A stretch of DNA of 64,000 bases, from the NCBI GenBank assembly GCA_964401335.1, contig CAYNYK010000008.1, positions 9,603-73,602 of the forward strand, in the 5' to 3' direction. The stretch comes from JAAYCU01 sp964401335 (lineage in GTDB: Bacteria > Planctomycetota > Phycisphaerae > UBA1845 > PWPN01). Shown here in pieces: positions 60,303 to 64,000 of the stretch. The notes beneath the pieces are model-generated. The model worked only from the letters and a program-made list of their open reading frames with translations. It had not been told where the DNA came from and did no database searches. The translations under genes and the position numbers were made by a program. The number at the start of each line of letters is the position of its first letter. Position 1 is the stretch's first letter.

Positions 60303-61835
60303 CTACTCGCAGGTTATCGCGAAAACCTCCCCGTCATAGATATTGAACCGGATCTTGACCGCCTTACCCTTCAGGTCGGCCAGCTTGCCGGCCGCCCATT
60401 CTATCGGTAGGCTGGTCTCGTCGCGCATCTTGACGTTCGCGGTGAAGCCGGGAATCGGTTGGTTCTGTTCGTCGTCGAGCAACTCGATATCCATTTCCTT
60501 GTAAACCCGCGTGTTGAGCAACAACCGCTCGCCGTTCAGGACCAACGGCCCGACCGTCCACGTCCCCTTGCTCTTCCAACTGCGGGCGGAAACGATACGG
60601 CCGATCGGCATCTCGGCCAGCCCAACGGCCGTGTAATAATGCTGCTTGCGCAGCGGATCGTCATGGGTGAACGGATACCCTATGTAATACAGTCGCCACA
60701 TGCCGTCCTTTTCGATAAGGGTGCCCGCCTGGCGAATCTGCCCCCAATCCCACTCGCCCTCGGCGCCGCGCGGCAAGACGAACTGCCCGCGGAACGGCCG
60801 ATGCCATCGGATCGTGTCCGTGCTGTAGGCCAGGCCGACCTCGATGTTGTCCTCCTTGCCGCTGTGCCATTCCATGGTGGTGGCCAGATAAAAATCGCCT
60901 ACCGGATAGACCCCAAGCCCGTAAAATTGCAAATACGGTTCCCAGGCCTCGTCCTTTTGATCCACGTAAAACGCCCAAGTCGGGCTGTCCACATTCCAGT
61001 TAATTCCGTCAACGCTTTCAAACCGAGCGAACTGGCGGACATACCCCAATTTTTGGGTTTTGGTGTATGGCCGCGGACTCATCGCCATTATCTTGTGGTA
61101 GCAGACATATTTCTTGAGCTGGTCGAAATAATAGATATGGGACACATCATCAATAATCCCCTCCTTAACTCCCAACAGGGATCCTTCGGGTCCGTCGGGA
61201 TAGGTGGGCGTGACTTTTTTATTGCCTGGAATGCACGGAACCTCGGAGGCCCGCTTCCAGTGAATACCGTCCGGGGACAAAAATCGATAGATACCGTTCT
61301 CGCTTTCCGCTCCGATCCCGTCGGGCGAGCTAGTCATCTGCAGACCCCACATGATGTAATGCTGGTCCGTACCCGCCGCCTCCGGAAAACGAAAGACCCA
61401 CACCGACCCGAGCCCCGTATAGACAATGTTGTTATCCCGACTGCCTTGGACCTCGAACAGACCCAGGGACGGGTACTCCCATTGAATACCGTCCTTGCTG
61501 GTCGCATAACCAAGAAGCGTGGTTTTATCCACCCCGGCGAAATACCACATTTTGTACAATTGCGTATCTTCTTCCCAAAGCATCGCACCCAGGCCAGTGC
61601 CGTGTACCCGTTGCGCGCACGGCCGAATGATCGGATTACCCGGATAACGCTTGAATGGGTGCAACACCAGCTCACAGGCATTCCCCACCCCGCCCAGTCG
61701 CGGATCGAGCATCAGATACATCTGCCCCTTATTCAATGCAAGCGGCTCGGCGGCCGTAGCGGCCACCAACGGCAACATCAAACCGGCAAAAACGAATTCA
61801 CCCATCACTAACTTGGAAATACGCCTGTTGTTCAT
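60303..61835 (-). CDS. Secreted beta-propeller glycosidase-like protein (GH43/GH32 type)
   Basis: I start at ATG 61835, 10 bases after AAGGAGG; in-frame codons before it are poor. A signal peptide ends near ATAAEP (about residue 29). The 510-residue body has repeated strands with acidic and aromatic residues: HPFKRYPGNPIIRPC, YKMWYFAG, YATSKDGIQWEYP, YRFLSPDGIHWKRA, VCYHKIMAM, FARFESVDGINW and TMEWHSGKEDN, the DGxxW strand pattern of five-bladed propellers that often bind sugars. GH43/GH32/GH130-type relatives are glycosidases or phosphorylases, but I cannot place the catalytic acids with certainty. Convergent with hicBA, with 4 bases between them. Confidence 0.75.
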   Translation of the reverse strand: MNNRRISKLVMGEFVFAGLMLPLVAATAAEPLALNKGQMYLMLDPRLGGVGNACELVLHPFKRYPGNPIIRPCAQRVHGTGLGAMLWEEDTQLYKMWYFAGVDKTTLLGYATSKDGIQWEYPSLGLFEVQGSRDNNIVYTGLGSVWVFRFPEAAGTDQHYIMWGLQMTSSPDGIGAESENGIYRFLSPDGIHWKRASEVPCIPGNKKVTPTYPDGPEGSLLGVKEGIIDDVSHIYYFDQLKKYVCYHKIMAMSPRPYTKTQKLGYVRQFARFESVDGINWNVDSPTWAFYVDQKDEAWEPYLQFYGLGVYPVGDFYLATTMEWHSGKEDNIEVGLAYSTDTIRWHRPFRGQFVLPRGAEGEWDWGQIRQAGTLIEKDGMWRLYYIGYPFTHDDPLRKQHYYTAVGLAEMPIGRIVSARSWKSKGTWTVGPLVLNGERLLLNTRVYKEMDIELLDDEQNQPIPGFTANVKMRDETSLPIEWAAGKLADLKGKAVKIRFNIYDGEVFAITCE

Positions 61836-62220
61836 AATATAAAACCTCCTTAGGCCGCACATCATACCCGCAAGCCATCGTAACTCCAAGCGGCTTACCC
61901 ATCATAGCGAACCGGGTGGCCCACCTCGGGTCGAGATGGAGGACCGATGAACACGCCTGCCCGCCTCGTGTCGTATCGAGATCACAAGGATGCCACTTTT
62001 GGGTGGCATGGGCGGGCCCCGGCACTCCGGAGTCTGGCCGTGTTTCCCCCACGGAATAATCGACATCTCTTCGTAAGCCGTATGCAAAAGCTCAATAAGC
62101 CGAACAACCCTCAACATAAATCGAATATGTGTACGATAATTCTTGCAGTGGTATAATCGGGAACGGTTATTCGCGTTGCCTGATCGACGTTTGCGTTGAT
62201 ATCAGACAGGGAGCCGTCCC
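61836..62220. other. Intergenic region with a repeat fragment
   Basis: The 385 bases separate two divergent genes. ATGCCAC (61990-61996) and GTGGCAT (62003-62009) form a hairpin, and GGGTGGCATGGG inside it at 62001-62012 is the outer stem of the cloverleaf element at 17406. This looks like a decayed end of that family. No credible gene is seen. Confidence 0.5.
62149..62157 (+). promoter_or_regulatory. Extended -10 promoter for the pseudopilin-like gene
   Basis: TGGTATAAT is a consensus extended -10 box (TGnTATAAT). No -35 of note lies 17 bases upstream, as is usual for this class. Transcription would start near 62164, about 57 bases before the ATG at 62221. Confidence 0.5.
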
Positions 62221-63117
62221 ATGAAGCAATCCAGATGCACCCTCCGCCGTGCTTTCGGTCGTCGTGACGCTGTGATATTGGTTTTCCTACTGATAATGGT
62301 TGCTTTCTTTTTACATCTCTATTTCTGTTTCAGACCTTTTTCCAGTAGGCTTTCACGTCGTACGGTGTGCGCAGCTAATATCTGCGGCATCGGTAAAGGT
62401 CTTTTCTTTTACGCCAAGGAAAACAACGACTGTTTCCCCATCGCCCCCCATGCCCCGGCAACGGATGACAACATCGGCCGCGTAACCTACGCCCCCGGAA
62501 AAATCGGCACTTATCGCGATGGCCGTATCGATGATCCCAACGCCGGCCAGACTTGCGAAAACGATACCGAAATGTCCACCACCCGCAATTTTTGGATGCT
62601 AGTTCGTAACATCTCTTCCAGTACCGGTTCATTCATCTGCCCCGACAGCGGCGATCAAAAAAATGACGAGGACAACCCCCAACTTTTCTGGGACTTCCGC
62701 AAGTACTCGGAAATCAGTTATGGCTATCAGGTTCCCTATGGCAAATACGGCCAGCCTTCGGCAATGCGCGTTCATGACATGCCTCTGGTGGCCGACAAAG
62801 GCCCCTTCGGTGCTGCCCTCGAAAATGGGCTGCTCTCTCCCGGCACCAATATGCCGAAAAGCAATGCCGGCGCGGATGAATGGATACCCTGGAACTCGCC
62901 CAACCACGCAGGCGAAGGACAAAATATCCTCTTCGCCGACAGCAGTTGGCGTTTTGAAATGACCCCGATCATCGGAGTCAAAAAAGATAACATCTACACC
63001 CGCTGGTCGCAGGCCGACGGCGGTTCGGATACCGATGAAATCCCCCGTATCCACGGCACCCCGCCCACCGGCAACGAAACCCCCTGGAGCGATACGGATA
63101 CGTTGATCTATCCCTGA
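62221..63117 (+). CDS. Pseudopilin-like protein (DUF1559-type C-terminus)
   Basis: The 298-residue protein starts at ATG 62221 after GGGAG. One hydrophobic helix (about 17-36) follows a basic N-terminus, but the prepilin peptidase site (Gly followed by F-T-L-x-E) is not present, so it is probably anchored and not processed. The C-terminal part has SPNHAGEGQNILFADSSWRFE and VKKDNIYT (the NHxGEGQNVLFxDGH block of planctomycete pseudopilins, DUF1559/SBP_bac_10), though Asp-Gly is Asp-Ser here. A Cys-containing middle (SFICPDSGDQ) is typical too. Role unknown; adjacent to a zinc-ribbon membrane protein. Confidence 0.75.
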   Translation: MKQSRCTLRRAFGRRDAVILVFLLIMVAFFLHLYFCFRPFSSRLSRRTVCAANICGIGKGLFFYAKENNDCFPIAPHAPATDDNIGRVTYAPGKIGTYRDGRIDDPNAGQTCENDTEMSTTRNFWMLVRNISSSTGSFICPDSGDQKNDEDNPQLFWDFRKYSEISYGYQVPYGKYGQPSAMRVHDMPLVADKGPFGAALENGLLSPGTNMPKSNAGADEWIPWNSPNHAGEGQNILFADSSWRFEMTPIIGVKKDNIYTRWSQADGGSDTDEIPRIHGTPPTGNETPWSDTDTLIYP

Positions 63118-63150
63118 TCATTCGAGAGCAATAAGAATTGGAGAATAGCC

Positions 63151-63744
63151 ATGACCCGACTCCTGTCCCGAATCCTGTTGGGGATCCTGATGGTCCCACT
63201 GGCTATCGCGATTTTCTTTTCTGTGATGGTTCCCTCAGCTGCCGAGTTCGAATTTCCTTACGCCTTGTTATGTTCTTATGCCGCTGTGGCTCTTTTTGTC
63301 ATCTATTACTGGCTCAAACTTTGGCGCGGCGACATCCGCTGGACCGCCAGGCGAATCCATGCTACCTGGTTGTCCGCCCTGGCCGCCCTGATTCTTGGAT
63401 GCCTAATTGGTATAGCGATAACGTACCTATTTGCCAGCATTAACCGTTACGGTAGTTTTATTTGGGATATGTTCATCATTTTCGCTGGTCTATGGACCAT
63501 CCTGCTCTGGCTTGTTTTCACCGTCGTACTTTGGCGCGAAACCCCCGCCGAGCGGGACGAGCGCATCCGCCAATGCGCCGGTGACGTGCTCTTCTGCCCC
63601 AAATGCGGCTACAACATGACCGGCCTCTACGAAAGCCGCTGCCCCGAATGCGGTACCCGCTACACTCTCGACCAACTCGCCGCCGCCCAGAAAAAGGAGA
63701 AAATCGAAACTACCGCGACGACTTCACCCGACAGGACGCCATAG
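63151..63744 (+). CDS. Membrane protein with C-terminal zinc ribbon
   Basis: The 197-residue product has four hydrophobic segments (about residues 5-28, 38-56, 70-92 and 105-128) and a C-terminal zinc ribbon, VLFCPKCGYNM then SRCPECGTRY, with two CxxC pairs at about 151-172. This is the reverse order of the protein at 28775. The ribbon ends in a Lys/Thr-rich tail. Such ribbons in membrane proteins of planctomycetes have no known partner. GGAG lies about 9 bases before the ATG, and the gene is 33 bases after the pseudopilin, so the two are probably cotranscribed. Confidence 0.7.
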   Translation: MTRLLSRILLGILMVPLAIAIFFSVMVPSAAEFEFPYALLCSYAAVALFVIYYWLKLWRGDIRWTARRIHATWLSALAALILGCLIGIAITYLFASINRYGSFIWDMFIIFAGLWTILLWLVFTVVLWRETPAERDERIRQCAGDVLFCPKCGYNMTGLYESRCPECGTRYTLDQLAAAQKKEKIETTATTSPDRTP

Positions 63745-63877
63745 GCCTCGCGGCAAACATAAAACACAAACATCGGCCTCACCTCGACGGCCACCCCAAT
63801 CCGCGGCGATCTTCCAGCTCGGCAACCAACCTGAAATGCCACCTTGAGCGAAAAATTTCACAACCGTAGAGACGCAA

Positions 63878-63913
63878 GAAAAACCCTCGCAAGTTATTTA
63901 CCTGCAAGGGTTT
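63878..63913 (-). terminator. Intrinsic terminator of the tRNA-Phe gene
   Basis: On the minus strand AAACCCTTGCA pairs with TGCGAGGGTTT (one G-T pair) around a loop of 11 bases, and is followed by TTTTTC. It begins about 10 bases after the tRNA 3' end, so it should end the tRNA transcript. Confidence 0.8.
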
Positions 63914-63923
63914 ATATATTTAT

Positions 63924-63995
<72 letters not shown>

Positions 63996-64000
63996 GTGCG

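Noticed and set aside
60459..61811. 450-codon open frame on the plus strand
   Set aside because: Antisense to the propeller protein whose start has a strong AAGGAGG site and signal peptide.

Overview
The window looks like part of the chromosome of a planctomycete, probably of the Phycisphaerae type. The case rests on gene content: a DUF1080 secreted sugar hydrolase, a pseudopilin-like protein ending in the NHxGEGQN block, several membrane proteins with a double-CxxC zinc ribbon, Tat-exported sugar-isomerase-like proteins, a DUF4954 protein, a PTS-Ntr set and many large secreted carbohydrate-active proteins. This placement is an inference. No rRNA or ribosomal protein gene is present to confirm it.

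Layout. 1-7.2 kb is a surface-polysaccharide locus: a family 2 glycosyltransferase, a GT-C membrane glycosyltransferase, and a compact minus-strand run of acyl carrier protein, lipoyl E2 acyltransferase, polysaccharide deacetylase and GNAT protein. That run follows directly on a DNA topoisomerase VI operon (7.2-11.2 kb; B subunit, nucleotidyltransferase, A subunit), which is unusual for a bacterium. 11.4-21 kb is mainly housekeeping and regulatory: a DksA/TraR relative with a half-lost zinc site, a sigma-54 activator, a lipoprotein, purM, cardiolipin synthase, argS and a VanZ-like protein. 21.2-28.6 kb is a plus-strand run for sugar chemistry (dehydrogenase, DUF1080 hydrolase, exported isomerase-like protein, beta-helix protein, membrane glycosyltransferase). 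28.8-32.2 kb holds an MNT/HEPN toxin-antitoxin pair between two copies of a 143-bp sequence, and a uroporphyrinogen-decarboxylase-like methyltransferase. 32.5-41.4 kb has a sigma factor, comF, an RND-efflux deletion fusion, an rRNA methyltransferase, a Ycf46-like ATPase, a frameshifted YgiT protein, DUF4954 and a double-SIS isomerase. 41.6-48.5 kb is a second secreted glycan-degradation group. 48.6-54.8 kb is a coherent minus-strand block (hpf, ptsN, HPr, ptsI, DUF2344, RNase E/G). The remainder has secreted proteins, a CAAX-type protease, a hicBA pair whose toxin is interrupted by an amber codon, a propeller-type glycosidase, a pseudopilin and tRNA-Phe.

The most distinctive non-coding signals are three. 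The first is a dispersed intergenic element (four copies) with a GC hairpin, terminal inverted repeats and a habit of sitting at gene 3' ends; in one copy it has been expanded by a 15-unit, 16-bp palindromic tandem array. The second is a 133-bp three-armed cloverleaf palindrome between cls and argS. The third is a strong sigma-54 promoter match next to the hpf/PTS-Ntr block. Several genes are visibly broken (MFP-RND fusion, YgiT, hicA), so the accessory parts of this genome are decaying. Everything below was read by eye; no search or folding program was run.
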